Shown: positions 48,330-57,360 of the stretch, piece by piece | Layout of the letters: each line of letters begins with the position of its first letter | Position numbering within the stretch: the first letter of the stretch is position 1 | Origin: an uncultured Porphyromonadaceae bacterium | GTDB taxonomy: Bacteria > Bacteroidota > Bacteroidia > Bacteroidales > Muribaculaceae | Direction of reading: 5' to 3' | Assembly (NCBI GenBank): GCA_900540205.1 | Contig: UQER01000008.1 | Span: 1-64,000, forward strand | Length of the DNA: 64,000 nucleotides | The notes under the pieces: generated by a model | What the model was told of the DNA's origin: nothing | Database searches by the model: none | Seen by the model: only the letters and a program-made list of their open reading frames with translations | Program-made: the position numbers and the translations under genes

Positions 48330-49178
48330 ATGCGAAATCTACTCAACTTCTTCATACGCTACGGCGCATGGTTCCTGTTCGTGTTCTATGCCGCCATCAG
48401 TTGCTTCCTGCTGTTCCAGCGCAACCCGTTCCAGCACCATGTCTACCTCACCTCGGCCAACGCCGTAGTATCGGGGGTGTATGATGTGGCGGCCAATGTC
48501 ACAGGCTACATAAATCTGCGGGACATCAATGCCGACCTCCAGCGACGCACAGCCGACCTGGAGAGCGAGGTTATTGCCCTGAGGGAACATAACCTTGCCC
48601 TCCGCCAGCAGTTGCTTCAGGATTCCCTGCGGACCACCGATTCGCTCGGACGGTTCCGGTTCATACTTGCCACGGTTGTCAATAACAGCGTGGTAAATCC
48701 GTACAACTATATCACGGTGAACAAGGGGCGTCTTGACAGCATCCAGCCGGAAATGGGTGTGATGGACCAGAACGGAGTGGTGGGTGTGGTGAACACGGTT
48801 TCCGACCATCACGCCCGCATCATATCGCTGCTGAACCCGAATTTCCGCCTCTCGTGCAAACTGCGTGGCAACGATGCCTTCGGATCGCTTGTGTGGGACG
48901 GCAAATCGCCTTACGAGGCCATTCTCGAGGAGCTGCCCAAACAGGTGCGGTTCCACAAGGGCGACACCATCATAACCTCCGGTTATTCGGCGGTATTCCC
49001 CGAGGGGATTCCTGTCGGTACCATCATAGGGTCGACACGCGGCGAGGATGACAACTTCAACACCCTGCGTATCAAGCTGCTCACAGATTTCTCCACCCTG
49101 TCCACTGTCAAGGTGATTTCCAACCGCGATATCGCCGACATACGGCAGGCCGAAACCGATCTGCAACCGGCGCAATAA
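48330..49178 (+). CDS. mreC: Rod-shape protein MreC
   Basis: 282 residues. A membrane-anchored periplasmic scaffold that activates the PBP2-RodA synthase. One transmembrane helix near residues 9-26 (YGAWFLFVFYAAISCFLLF), a coiled coil at about 60-100 (NADLQRRTADLESEVIALRE), then the MreC beta-domain: VVNPYNYITVNKGRLDSIQP, MGVMDQNGVVGVVNTVSDHH, and RFHKGDTIITSGYSAVFPEG. Ends in a short Gln/Ala tail. Starts 29 bp after mreB. Confidence 0.93.
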   Translation: MRNLLNFFIRYGAWFLFVFYAAISCFLLFQRNPFQHHVYLTSANAVVSGVYDVAANVTGYINLRDINADLQRRTADLESEVIALREHNLALRQQLLQDSLRTTDSLGRFRFILATVVNNSVVNPYNYITVNKGRLDSIQPEMGVMDQNGVVGVVNTVSDHHARIISLLNPNFRLSCKLRGNDAFGSLVWDGKSPYEAILEELPKQVRFHKGDTIITSGYSAVFPEGIPVGTIIGSTRGEDDNFNTLRIKLLTDFSTLSTVKVISNRDIADIRQAETDLQPAQ

Positions 49179-49227
49179 CCTTAACAGTGCGACAACCGCC
49201 AACCACCCACAAGCCAAAACTCAGCAA

Positions 49228-49737
49228 ATGACAAAGGAAATCCTGAAATTCGCATGCATCTTTCTGGTGCTGGTTCTGTGTCAGGTCGTGGTGTTCAACC
49301 ACATCTGCCTGTTCGGGGTGGCTATTCCGCTGGTGTTCATCTATTTCATCATAAAGCTGCCGTTCAATCTCAGTGTCAACTGGGTCATGACGGTAAGTTT
49401 TCTGATGGGACTGACCATCGACATATTTTCCAACACACAGGGGATGAACGCACTGGCGTGTACAATTCTTGCCGTATGCCGGAAGCCGGTGATCAGGCTG
49501 TATGAACCGCGGCAGGACGACATGCCGAATCCCGAGCCTTCCACCAAGACTCTCGGGCTGTGGGTTTTCGTGAAATATGCCCTCACACTCTGCGCCATCT
49601 ACTGCACTCTCTATTTCATCATCGAGGCATTCGCATTCTTCAATCTTGTGGAGATGCTGCTTCGGATTGCCGGCTCTACCCTGCTGACATTTGTGATTGT
49701 GCTTGCTTTCGACGGCTTCTCCTCCTCAAAGGGGTGA
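49228..49737 (+). CDS. mreD: Rod-shape protein MreD
   Basis: 169 residues, about five membrane helices (FACIFLVLVLCQVVVFNHIC, PLVFIYFIIKLPFNLSVNWV, VSFLMGLTIDIFSNTQGMNA). The last phrase is the typical MreD 'G---D----GMNAL' motif. The loop RLYEPRQDDMPNPEPSTKTL is cytosolic. It supports MreC and MrdA in the elongasome. Its position, 49 bp after mreC and 61 bp before mrdA, confirms the call. Confidence 0.88.
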   Translation: MTKEILKFACIFLVLVLCQVVVFNHICLFGVAIPLVFIYFIIKLPFNLSVNWVMTVSFLMGLTIDIFSNTQGMNALACTILAVCRKPVIRLYEPRQDDMPNPEPSTKTLGLWVFVKYALTLCAIYCTLYFIIEAFAFFNLVEMLLRIAGSTLLTFVIVLAFDGFSSSKG

Positions 49738-49798
49738 CATATGTGCCGGCCGTCCTTCCAGTTTCATTCCACCAACTCCATTCCGTCCATCTCTCCTG

Positions 49799-51652
49799 AT
49801 GAGAAAAGATTATCAGCTCGAAAAACGTAAATATGTAATAGGGGGCTTTCTGGTCATCATCGCCATCATATACCTATGGCGACTGTTCGGCCTGCAGATT
49901 CAGGACGACAAGTATAAGGATTATGCTGACAACAACGCTTTTCTGCGTAAGACGGTCTATCCGTCGCGCGGCCTGATTTACGACCGCAACGATTCGCTTG
50001 TGGTGTTCAACCAGCCTGCCTACGATGTGATGATGATTCCCCGTGACGTGCATGATTTCGACACCCTCGACTTCTGCCGCACACTGAGCCTCACACCTGA
50101 AGAGTTCCGCGAACGCCTCGCAGCCATGAAGGCATCACGCAGCTATTCCTCATATACCCCCCAGACACTGCTGACCCACCTGTCGGCCAAGGACTACGGG
50201 AAACTGCAGGAAAAACTTTACCGCTATCCGGGATTTTTCATCCAGAAACGCATCCTGCGTGAATACAATTACGACATAGCCGCCAATATCCTCGGCAACA
50301 TCCGCGAGGTGTCGGAAGCCGACATCGAACGCGACCCCTATTTCCAACCCGGCGACTACTGCGGCGACCTCGGCATCGAAAAAAGTTACGACACAATGCT
50401 GCGTGGCATCAAGGGTACGGAAATACTTATCCGCGATGCCCGCGGGCGTATCCGCGGACGATTTGAGGACGGCGCACGCGATGTTGCTCCGGTGTCAGGC
50501 CGCAACCTGCGCCTGAGCATCGACATAAAACTGCAGGAATATGCCGAAAGCCTGATGGTCAACAAAATCGGTGCAGTAGTGGCCATCGAGCCGGCCACAG
50601 GCGAGATTCTGGCCATGGTGTCGAGCCCAACTTACCGGCCTTCCACTCTGGTAGGCCGCGAACGCGGCAAGAATTACCGCGCGCTGAACAACGACCCGCA
50701 GAAACCGCTCTTCGACCGCGCACTCATGGGTGCCTATCCCCCGGGCTCAACCTTCAAACCCTCCCAGGGTCTGATACTGCTGCAGGAGGAGATTGTGAAT
50801 CTGCAGACAGCCTACCCCTGCTACCGCGGTTTCATCAGCGGCGGACTTCGTGTGGGGTGTCACCCGCACTATTCGCCCATTCCGCTCAAGCCTGCGTTGC
50901 AGACCTCATGCAACGCCTATTTCTGCTGGGGATTCAAGGCGCTTGTCGACAAGCGCTCAAAGTACGGCTCTTCGGCCAATGCATTCGAAGTGTGGAAAAA
51001 CCACCTCGTATCGCTGGGCTACGGATATAAGCTCGGCGTCGATCTCCCTTCGGAGGGACGCGGGTTTATCCCCAACGCCAAATTCTACAATAAAATCTAC
51101 GGCGAAGGGCACTGGAGTGCCAACACCATAATATCCGTATCAATCGGTCAGGGCGAAATCCTCGCCACTCCGCTGCAGATTGCCAACCTATGTGCTTCCA
51201 TTGCCAACCGCGGATGGTTCATCACGCCTCATGTGGTGAAAGAGATTCAGGACACTCTGATTGACGAACAATACCGCACCCGACGCATCCCCACCATTGA
51301 CGCCAAATACTTCGACGAAGTGGCCGAAGGTATGCGCATGGCGGTGACAGGCGGCACATGCCGTCTGGCCAACCTTCCCGACATAGAGGTGTGCGGCAAG
51401 ACCGGAACGGCCCAGAACCCGCATGGCCGCGACCACTCGGCATTCATCGGTTTCGCCCCGTATCATGACCCCAGGATTGCCGTTTGCGTCTATGTGGAAA
51501 ACGCCGGCTTCGGTGCCGCCTTCGGTGTGCCTATCGGTTCGCTCGTGATGGAGAAATATCTAAAGGGGGAAATTTCTCCGCAACGCAAATACATCGAGGA
51601 GCGGATGCTGAATTCAAACACCATCATCTACAGCGGAGTGAAGAAACATTAA
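49799..51652 (+). CDS. mrdA: Penicillin-binding protein 2 (elongasome transpeptidase)
   Basis: 617 residues from MRKDYQLEKRKYVIGGFLVI (start 49799; the frame is open into mreD). One N-terminal membrane helix, then the PBP dimerisation region with PSRGLIYDRNDSLVVFNQPA. The transpeptidase motifs are STFK in YPPGSTFKPSQG (near residue 316), SCN in LQTSCNAYFCWG (near 370) and KTG in VCGKTGTAQNPHG (near 532). It cross-links lateral peptidoglycan in the periplasm and pairs with RodA, encoded 42 bp downstream. Confidence 0.96.
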   Translation: MRKDYQLEKRKYVIGGFLVIIAIIYLWRLFGLQIQDDKYKDYADNNAFLRKTVYPSRGLIYDRNDSLVVFNQPAYDVMMIPRDVHDFDTLDFCRTLSLTPEEFRERLAAMKASRSYSSYTPQTLLTHLSAKDYGKLQEKLYRYPGFFIQKRILREYNYDIAANILGNIREVSEADIERDPYFQPGDYCGDLGIEKSYDTMLRGIKGTEILIRDARGRIRGRFEDGARDVAPVSGRNLRLSIDIKLQEYAESLMVNKIGAVVAIEPATGEILAMVSSPTYRPSTLVGRERGKNYRALNNDPQKPLFDRALMGAYPPGSTFKPSQGLILLQEEIVNLQTAYPCYRGFISGGLRVGCHPHYSPIPLKPALQTSCNAYFCWGFKALVDKRSKYGSSANAFEVWKNHLVSLGYGYKLGVDLPSEGRGFIPNAKFYNKIYGEGHWSANTIISVSIGQGEILATPLQIANLCASIANRGWFITPHVVKEIQDTLIDEQYRTRRIPTIDAKYFDEVAEGMRMAVTGGTCRLANLPDIEVCGKTGTAQNPHGRDHSAFIGFAPYHDPRIAVCVYVENAGFGAAFGVPIGSLVMEKYLKGEISPQRKYIEERMLNSNTIIYSGVKKH

Positions 51653-51694
51653 GCAGACGCCGTACCTTTTCAATCTCCGATTACTGCAACAGAC

Positions 51695-53185
51695 ATGACA
51701 CTCAACAGAACCGCCCGCAGAGGCGAGAAAAAAGAATATGGCGAATCGGTGTTCCGGCACATCGACTGGTTCACAGTGGTGCTCTATCTCCTACTTGTCA
51801 CCGCCGGAGTATTTTCAATCTATGCGGCAAGCTACGATTTCGACCATGCCAGCATCCTGTCGTTCGATGAATTCTCGGGCAAGCAGGTGCGATGGATCGG
51901 GCTGTCGTTCATCCTTGGTTTCGTGCTCCTCAACATCGATGCACGGATGTACGAGACGTACGCCTACCCAATCTATCTGGCCATCCTGATTCTGCTGGTT
52001 GTCACCATATTCATCGCCCCTGACATCAAGGGCTCTCGGTCATGGCTCGTACTTGGGCCTATGAGCCTGCAACCGGCCGAGTTTGCCAAGTTCGCCACGG
52101 CGCTTGCGCTGGCCAAACTGTTCAGCGGCTACAATTTCAGTCTCAACTCCTCACCACGCAACTATCTGAAGGCATTCCTGATTATTTTTACTCCGATTGT
52201 GCTCATTCTGGCTCAGAAAGAGACGGGGTCGGCGCTGATCTACATGTCGCTGTTTTTTGTGCTTTACCGTGAAGGTATGAGCGGTCTGGTGCTTTTTGCC
52301 GCGCTCATCGCCGTGGTGATTTTTGTTGTGGCCATCAAATTCGCGGAAACGGTGGTTCTCGGCATTCCGGCCGGCGAATTTGCCGTGATGTGTCTGGTGA
52401 TGGTGCTGGTAGTGGGAATGCTTGCGGTGAATGTGCGCCGCCTGGAGATTGTGCGCAACGTTCTGCTGTGGTATGTCGGCGCATCGCTGGTGGAGTTCGG
52501 CCTGTCGCTTGGCGGCATTGCTTTGTCAGGCTACATTTTCTTTTTCTCGGTGATAGGCATTTCCATGGTCTATCTGCTCTTTGAATTCCTGCGCCTGAAA
52601 AAGCGGGGATTGCTGGTGACCATAGCCACCGCAGTGCTCTCCATCGGCTTCCTGTTCTCGGTGAATATGGTTTTCAACCATATGATGCCTCACCAGCAGA
52701 AGCGCATCAAGGTGGCACTCGGCATTGTAAACGATCCGCGCGACGCGGGCTACAACGTTAACCAAAGCAAGATAGCCATCGGATCGGGCGGCATCACGGG
52801 CAAAGGTTTCCTGAAAGGCACGCAGACGAAGCTAAAATATGTGCCCGAGCAGCACACCGACTTTATTTTCTGCACAATAGGCGAAGAGGAGGGTTTTCTC
52901 GGCACCGCATCCGTGGTGCTGCTGTTTCTCATGCTTATTCTCAGAGTGATTACGCTGGCCGAACGCCAGCAATCGGCTTTTGCCCGAGTGTATGCATATT
53001 GTGTGGCCTCATATCTCAGCTTCCACTTCTGCATCAACATCGGTATGGTGATCGGACTGTGCCCCGTGATCGGCATTCCGCTCCCCTTCTTCAGCTATGG
53101 CGGCTCCTCGCTGTGGGGCTTCACGCTTTTGCTCTTCATCCTGCTGCGACTTGATGCCGCGCGCCGGAAACGTTCGGCAGCCTGA
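51695..53185 (+). CDS. rodA: Peptidoglycan glycosyltransferase RodA
   Basis: 496 residues, SEDS family, about ten membrane helices. It polymerises lipid II glycan strands in the elongasome. Recognisable: HIDWFTVVLYLLLVTAGVFS, IKGSRSWLVLGPMSLQPAEF, AKFATALALAKLFS, LAQKETGSALIYMSLFFVLY, YNVNQSKIAIGSGGITGKGF, VPEQHTDFIFCTIGEEEGFL and IGIPLPFFSYGGSSLWGFTL. It carries an extended middle section (about residues 200-300), longer than E. coli RodA, as usual in Bacteroidetes. Last gene of the cluster. Confidence 0.95.
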   Translation: MTLNRTARRGEKKEYGESVFRHIDWFTVVLYLLLVTAGVFSIYAASYDFDHASILSFDEFSGKQVRWIGLSFILGFVLLNIDARMYETYAYPIYLAILILLVVTIFIAPDIKGSRSWLVLGPMSLQPAEFAKFATALALAKLFSGYNFSLNSSPRNYLKAFLIIFTPIVLILAQKETGSALIYMSLFFVLYREGMSGLVLFAALIAVVIFVVAIKFAETVVLGIPAGEFAVMCLVMVLVVGMLAVNVRRLEIVRNVLLWYVGASLVEFGLSLGGIALSGYIFFFSVIGISMVYLLFEFLRLKKRGLLVTIATAVLSIGFLFSVNMVFNHMMPHQQKRIKVALGIVNDPRDAGYNVNQSKIAIGSGGITGKGFLKGTQTKLKYVPEQHTDFIFCTIGEEEGFLGTASVVLLFLMLILRVITLAERQQSAFARVYAYCVASYLSFHFCINIGMVIGLCPVIGIPLPFFSYGGSSLWGFTLLLFILLRLDAARRKRSAA

Positions 53186-53241
53186 CAGCACGGGAATGAG
53201 GAATAATATCTGCAAGACATCAACCAAATCCTGACCCCGTT

Positions 53242-53724
53242 ATGAAACCGATGAGAAAAGCCTCCCGCCAGAAAGATGCCGCATGGGCACTGGAGGTGTT
53301 CGATAAAGCGCCCTATGTAACCGTCAGTATGACACGCCCCGACGGCACTCCCTACGGGCTGCCGCTCTCCCTATGCAGAAAAGACGACCGCACATTCTAC
53401 TTCCATTGCGCACCCGACGGTGAGAAACTTGATTGCCTGAAATGCAATCCGATGGTCAGCCTGTCGGCGGTGAGCCGCTGCACTCCGAAATATGAGGAGG
53501 AGAAGAACAATTTTACCGAATACTTCCATTCCGCTGTGGCCATTGGCCGGGCGGAGACAGTAGAGGACGATGCCGAGAAAACAGAAGCATTGCGGTTGCT
53601 CTGCGAAAGGTTCCTGCCAAAACATATGGACCATTTTAATGAAGCCATCGAACGCAGCCTGTGGCGCACCTCCATCGTGCGTATCACGCTGACCGAACCG
53701 CCGGTGGGAAAATGCAAGCCCTGA
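53242..53724 (+). CDS. Pyridoxamine 5'-phosphate oxidase-like flavoprotein
   Basis: 160 residues. A split-barrel flavin-binding protein: VFDKAPYVTVSMTRPDGTPY, GLPLSLCRKDDRTFYFHCAP, DGEKLDCLKCNPMVSLSAVS and the C-terminal WRTSIVRITLTEPPVGK. This matches the Nim/PNPOx-related family of gut anaerobes (putative nitroreductase-like or flavin reductases). The substrate is unknown. It follows rodA by about 55 bp, but its role is unrelated. Confidence 0.85.
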   Translation: MKPMRKASRQKDAAWALEVFDKAPYVTVSMTRPDGTPYGLPLSLCRKDDRTFYFHCAPDGEKLDCLKCNPMVSLSAVSRCTPKYEEEKNNFTEYFHSAVAIGRAETVEDDAEKTEALRLLCERFLPKHMDHFNEAIERSLWRTSIVRITLTEPPVGKCKP

Positions 53725-53790
53725 CCACTTGCGGCAGAAATGTCAGCGCAGGCATCGCGCGATGATTTTTACTCACCGGCAAAAAAACAT

Positions 53791-53826
53791 ACGCTGTGTC
53801 AGAAATTATGATATTCTGACACAGCG
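53791..53826 (-). terminator. Bidirectional terminator between the flavoprotein and rubredoxin genes
   Basis: ACGCTGTGTCAGAA pairs with TTCTGACACAGCG around a short AT loop. On the minus strand it is followed by TATGTTTTTTT. Confidence 0.75.
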
Positions 53827-53861
53827 CATTTTGCTTATTATACAGCTAAAATCCCGTGTGG

Positions 53862-54026
53862 TTATTCCACTTCGGCAAACTGGTCTTTTCCAACACCGCA
53901 GATGGGGCATACCCAATCGTCGGGAAGATCTTCAAACGCAGTGCCTGGTGCGATTCCGTTATCGGGGTCTCCTATAGCGGGGTCATATACCCAGTCGCAT
54001 ACTTCACAAACATATTTCTTGTCCAT
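53862..54026 (-). CDS. Rubredoxin
   Basis: 54 residues: MDKKYVCEVCDWVYDPAIGD, PDNGIAPGTAFEDLPDDWVC, PICGVGKDQFAEVE. Two C-x-x-C pairs (Cys7, Cys10, Cys40, Cys43) bind one iron; the YDP-GDP-GI-PGT-FEDLPDDW-CP-CG signature is textbook. A soluble one-electron carrier. It begins 13 bp after the hcp stop on the same strand, so it is probably made with hydroxylamine reductase and the cupin protein, and could feed electrons to Hcp. Confidence 0.97.
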   Translation of the reverse strand: MDKKYVCEVCDWVYDPAIGDPDNGIAPGTAFEDLPDDWVCPICGVGKDQFAEVE

Positions 54027-54039
54027 AATTCATTGTGAT

Positions 54040-55698
54040 TTAGTTGTTATTAATAAGTGTAGCAATATCATTCTCAACGGTTGAAATCGTTCCTATATTG
54101 AACTTTTCCTGAAGCACTTTCAGTATGTCGGGAGTAAAGAACGCCGGCAAAGTGGGTCCGGTATGGATGTTCTGCACGCCGAGCGACAGGAGTGCAAGCA
54201 ACACTATCACCGCCTTCTGCTCATACCATGCTATGTTGTAGACAATGGGAAGGTCGTTGATGCTCTCCAGCTTCAGGGCATCCTTCAGAGCCATGGCTAT
54301 GCGCACAAGCGAATAGGAATCGTTGCACTGCCCAGCATCGAGAACACGCGGAACACCTTCGATGTCGCCGAGCGGAAGTTTGTTGTAACGGTACTTGGCG
54401 CATCCCGCCGTCAGAATCACACAATCATTGGGCAGCGCCTGGGCAAATTCGGTGTAATAGGCGCGCGAGGGGAAACGACCGTCGCAACCCGCCATGACAA
54501 CGAACTTGCGAATCTTGCCACGATTGATAAGATTAATGATTTTGGGTGCAAGACTGATTACCTGATGATGTGCGAATCCGCCTATAATCTCGCCGTGCTC
54601 AATTTCTGTGGGTGGAGCACAGGTCTTTGCCCGCGCTATGACTTCAGAGAAATCGTGTTTCCCGTCGGCATCGGCATTGATATGATGTGTTCCCGGCATA
54701 TCCACCACTCCGAGAGTGTATACCCTGTCAAGATAAGTGGTGTTTTTTCTCGGAGGAACGATGCAGTTGGACGTGAACACAAAACAGCCGTTGAACGTCT
54801 CGAACTCATCCACCTGCTTCCACCACGCGTTGCCGTAGTTGCCGGCGAAATGCGGATACTTCCTGAAATAGGGGTAATACTGTCCAGGGAGCATTTCGGA
54901 GTGGGTGTAGACATCCACGCCTGTACCGGCTGTCTGCTCCAGAAGTTCCTCAAGGTCGCGGAGGTCGTGACCGGAGATAAGGATACCGGGATTGTTGCGC
55001 ACGCCTATATCCACCTTGGTGATTTCAGGATTGCCATATGTACCGGTATTGGCCGAATCAAGCAACGCCATCGCCTTCACACCGCCTTCACCCATGTAAA
55101 GCACGAGCTTCACCAGTTCGTCAACCGTGATATCGGGACGGCTCACTTCCTTAAGAACCTTCTCTATATAGGCATACACATCGTCGTCCTCATATTTCAG
55201 ATTTGCGGCATGACGTGTATAGGCTGCGGCTCCTTTGGCGCCATAAATGGCAAGCTGTCTCAGGCCACGTTTATCAGGATCCGGCTCGGCAAGCACGCCT
55301 GTCACAGCTTCCATCCGTTCATAGTCTTCCGGGGCGCCTTCCATAGTCACTTCGGGTACGTCGGGAATCTTCACACCAAGCTCATGGCACTTGGCCTTAA
55401 GCTCGCGTTTCACCTGGAACGCACGCCGGATGAACCCGTCGAGCGAATCGTTGTCGAAGTTGGCATTGGTGATTGTTGTGAACAAGGCATCGATCACCTG
55501 ATGGTCGGCATTTCGCTGAGGAGCGCCTGCGCCACGCAGAGCATCGTTGAGAATGGCTACGCCTCTTGTGACATAAAGCAGCAAATCCATTCTGGCAGAA
55601 GTCTCGGGCAGTTTACCGCATACTCCACGCACAGTGCAACCGGTACCTTTGGCTGTTTCCTGACACTGATAACAGAACATCTGAGGGGTTGTTTCCAT
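54040..55698 (-). CDS. hcp: Hybrid cluster protein (hydroxylamine/NO reductase)
   Basis: 552 residues. The N-terminal iron-sulfur motif is MFCYQCQETAKGTGCTVRGV-C (Cys9, 12, 21, 27), the spacing of the strict-anaerobe type of Hcp. Hybrid-cluster ligands are seen in ILISGHDLRDLEELLEQTAG, FETFNGCFVFTSNCIVPPRK, NDCVILTAGCAKYRYNKLPL and RVLDAGQCNDSYSLVRIAMA. It detoxifies hydroxylamine or nitric oxide. The third gene of a cupin-hcp-rubredoxin run. Full length. Confidence 0.96.
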   Translation of the reverse strand: METTPQMFCYQCQETAKGTGCTVRGVCGKLPETSARMDLLLYVTRGVAILNDALRGAGAPQRNADHQVIDALFTTITNANFDNDSLDGFIRRAFQVKRELKAKCHELGVKIPDVPEVTMEGAPEDYERMEAVTGVLAEPDPDKRGLRQLAIYGAKGAAAYTRHAANLKYEDDDVYAYIEKVLKEVSRPDITVDELVKLVLYMGEGGVKAMALLDSANTGTYGNPEITKVDIGVRNNPGILISGHDLRDLEELLEQTAGTGVDVYTHSEMLPGQYYPYFRKYPHFAGNYGNAWWKQVDEFETFNGCFVFTSNCIVPPRKNTTYLDRVYTLGVVDMPGTHHINADADGKHDFSEVIARAKTCAPPTEIEHGEIIGGFAHHQVISLAPKIINLINRGKIRKFVVMAGCDGRFPSRAYYTEFAQALPNDCVILTAGCAKYRYNKLPLGDIEGVPRVLDAGQCNDSYSLVRIAMALKDALKLESINDLPIVYNIAWYEQKAVIVLLALLSLGVQNIHTGPTLPAFFTPDILKVLQEKFNIGTISTVENDIATLINNN

Positions 55699-55723
55699 GT
55701 CCTTCTGTATGATTATATGATGA

Positions 55724-56053
55724 TTAAGCTTTGATTTTAACGAGCATCATTTTCGAATCGGCTTTGGCCACAACGCTGTGAGGCACACCGCCGCCCATGA
55801 ACAAAAACTCGCCGGCCTTCAATGTGTGGGTCATGTCGAGCATTGTGAACTCGATTTCCCCTTCCAGCACATTAACCATCACTTCTTCCGGAGTGGTGTG
55901 CGTGTCGAGTTTCTGACCCGCCTTGAAGGCCACAAGTGCCACACGGCCGTTGTCATTTATAAACATATTCTTAAATGCAACCCCTTCAGATGAGTTTTCT
56001 ATCTGGGGGGCAAGTTTATATACCTCGCCAAATCTGTAGTTTGTTTCCAGCAT
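55724..56053 (-). CDS. Cupin-domain protein
   Basis: 109 residues from MLETNYRFGEVYKLAPQIEN (start 56053; the longer frame has no upstream gene features). A single cupin barrel: VALVAFKAGQKLDTHTTPEE, VMVNVLEGEIEFTM, then LKAGEFLFMGGGVPHSVVAK. The metal ligands HTxxEE and PHS are present. It lies 25 bp before hcp and is likely co-regulated in the response to nitrosative or oxygen stress. Substrate or metal unknown. Confidence 0.85.
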   Translation of the reverse strand: MLETNYRFGEVYKLAPQIENSSEGVAFKNMFINDNGRVALVAFKAGQKLDTHTTPEEVMVNVLEGEIEFTMLDMTHTLKAGEFLFMGGGVPHSVVAKADSKMMLVKIKA

Positions 56054-56136
56054 ATCGATAATAGTTTTAGTAAACAGGTTGAGATGGCAGTCACAGGCTT
56101 CCATCGAAAGTAAAACGCTAATTCCGTGCCAATGGT

Positions 56137-56307
56137 TCAAGCATTCCAAGTGCTGTCAGACATAGATTTTTCATCCGACAAAGACGCATATTTCTGTATT
56201 ATACGCCGGTTACGCACGGTTATTATCAGCGATATCACAAAGACCGAAATGAAAAGTACGGCCGCACAGATGCCGAGCACAAGCAATAATGTGGGAGAGA
56301 TGTTCAT
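56137..56307 (-). CDS. Small single-helix membrane protein
   Basis: 56 residues from MNISPTLLLVLGICAAVLFI. One membrane helix (residues 6-31) and a short basic-then-polar tail (VRNRRIIQKYASLSDEKSMS). Its ATG overlaps the TGA of the upstream gene (56304-56307), indicating translational coupling with the following membrane protein gene. No family recognised. Confidence 0.65.
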   Translation of the reverse strand: MNISPTLLLVLGICAAVLFISVFVISLIITVRNRRIIQKYASLSDEKSMSDSTWNA

Positions 56308-56792
56308 GGCTGTTGATCTGAATGTTGGTTTAAGGGATTTACGGGACGGCTCGTGGCCTGAATACGTGGCGGGATGCGCCCGTCCATATATTTCTGCCAC
56401 CCCGCAGTAAGTATAATCATTACCAGATATATCCACGAAGGATTGCTCAGGAACAGAAGTGACAGCACAAGGTTTATCACGATGTTCAAGGCTATCCAGT
56501 GCCACAATCCGGCCTTTTTCAGATTAAGATAGCACAATGATAAGGATGCCATGGTTTTCAATGTCTCCAGACCGCTCTCGCACAGATATGCTCCATAAGC
56601 AACCAGTGTGGAAAACAGCAACGCCTCGACTTTTGTAAAATCGGACGAGACATGAAAAAACGCGGCAAAACTCAGCGCTGCGACCCACAGCAACGCGTGG
56701 TCGAGTGCCATTATGTATTTATGCAGAAATTCATTCTGACGCATGGCCTTTTCCACCTGGCCGGGCGACATTGCAGACTGATACTGTGACAT
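56304..56792 (-). CDS. Membrane protein, unknown
   Basis: 162 residues from MSQYQSAMSPGQVEKAMRQN (start 56792; an ATG 21 bp upstream is possible). Four hydrophobic segments: about 38-55 (HALLWVAALSFAAFF), 65-85, 105-125 (HWIALNIVINLVLSLLFL) and 125-140. A C-terminal tail rich in Pro, Asn and Gln. It is co-transcribed with the small membrane protein downstream. Function unknown. Confidence 0.7.
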   Translation of the reverse strand: MSQYQSAMSPGQVEKAMRQNEFLHKYIMALDHALLWVAALSFAAFFHVSSDFTKVEALLFSTLVAYGAYLCESGLETLKTMASLSLCYLNLKKAGLWHWIALNIVINLVLSLLFLSNPSWIYLVMIILTAGWQKYMDGRIPPRIQATSRPVNPLNQHSDQQP

Positions 56793-56928
56793 ATGCAGAA
56801 CGGTGTATATCATGTCATATCAACAATCCATCAATGCCGTTTGTTGGAATAAATGACTGCTCATCGAGCTTCATAACGGCCATCTCACAAGCCGTTGATT
56901 CACTGTAAACAACAAATATATCCCCGAT

Positions 56929-57279
56929 ATGAAACAGATTATCCAACTCAAACGCGCCTACGATCCAGCTACTCCCGGCGACGGCTACAGGGTGTACATC
57001 GACCGTCTTTGGCCGCGAGGTCTATCACACGAGACATTCCATTACGACTCATGGGACAAATCCATAGCCCCTTCGGCCGAACTCCGGGAATGGTTCCATC
57101 AAAATCCCGACAGCAGATGGGAGGAATTCAAGCGCAGATATAAAGCCGAACTGCTGGCCAACCCGGCTTTCAATGCGCTCAAGGAGGAGATTGCCGACAA
57201 GCCTAAAGTAACGCTGCTGTATTCCTCGCACGACCAAGAGCATAACAATGCCGTGATTGTGGCCGATGCCCTCGGCTAA
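56929..57279 (+). CDS. DUF488 family protein
   Basis: 116 residues. MKQIIQLKRAYDPATPGDGY, then RVYIDRLWPRGLSHETFHYD and WDKSIAPSAELREWFHQNPD, WEEFKRRYKAEL, VTLLYSSHDQEHNNAVIVAD. This is the complete signature of the DUF488 'YeaO-like' group. It has the conserved RLWPRG and PS-ELR-WF blocks. Cytosolic; biochemical role not established. A single gene, its stop faces the valS end. Confidence 0.9.
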   Translation: MKQIIQLKRAYDPATPGDGYRVYIDRLWPRGLSHETFHYDSWDKSIAPSAELREWFHQNPDSRWEEFKRRYKAELLANPAFNALKEEIADKPKVTLLYSSHDQEHNNAVIVADALG

Positions 57280-57301
57280 AACTGCATCTGTGACCTAAAA
57301 T

Positions 57302-57339
57302 ATGAACCCTGACAGCGGGAAAGCTATCAGGGTTCATAT
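57302..57339. terminator. Terminator between DUF488 and valS genes
   Basis: ATGAACCCTGA pairs with TCAGGGTTCAT around a 15-nt loop, followed on the plus strand by ATGTTTTGT. It can serve both converging genes. Confidence 0.7.
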
Positions 57340-57360
57340 GTTTTGTCTTGTAATGTGATG

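Noticed and set aside
54163..55734. A 523-codon open frame on the plus strand opposite hcp
   Set aside because: It is the antisense shadow of a clearly recognisable Hcp; its translation is low in normal composition and shows no domain.
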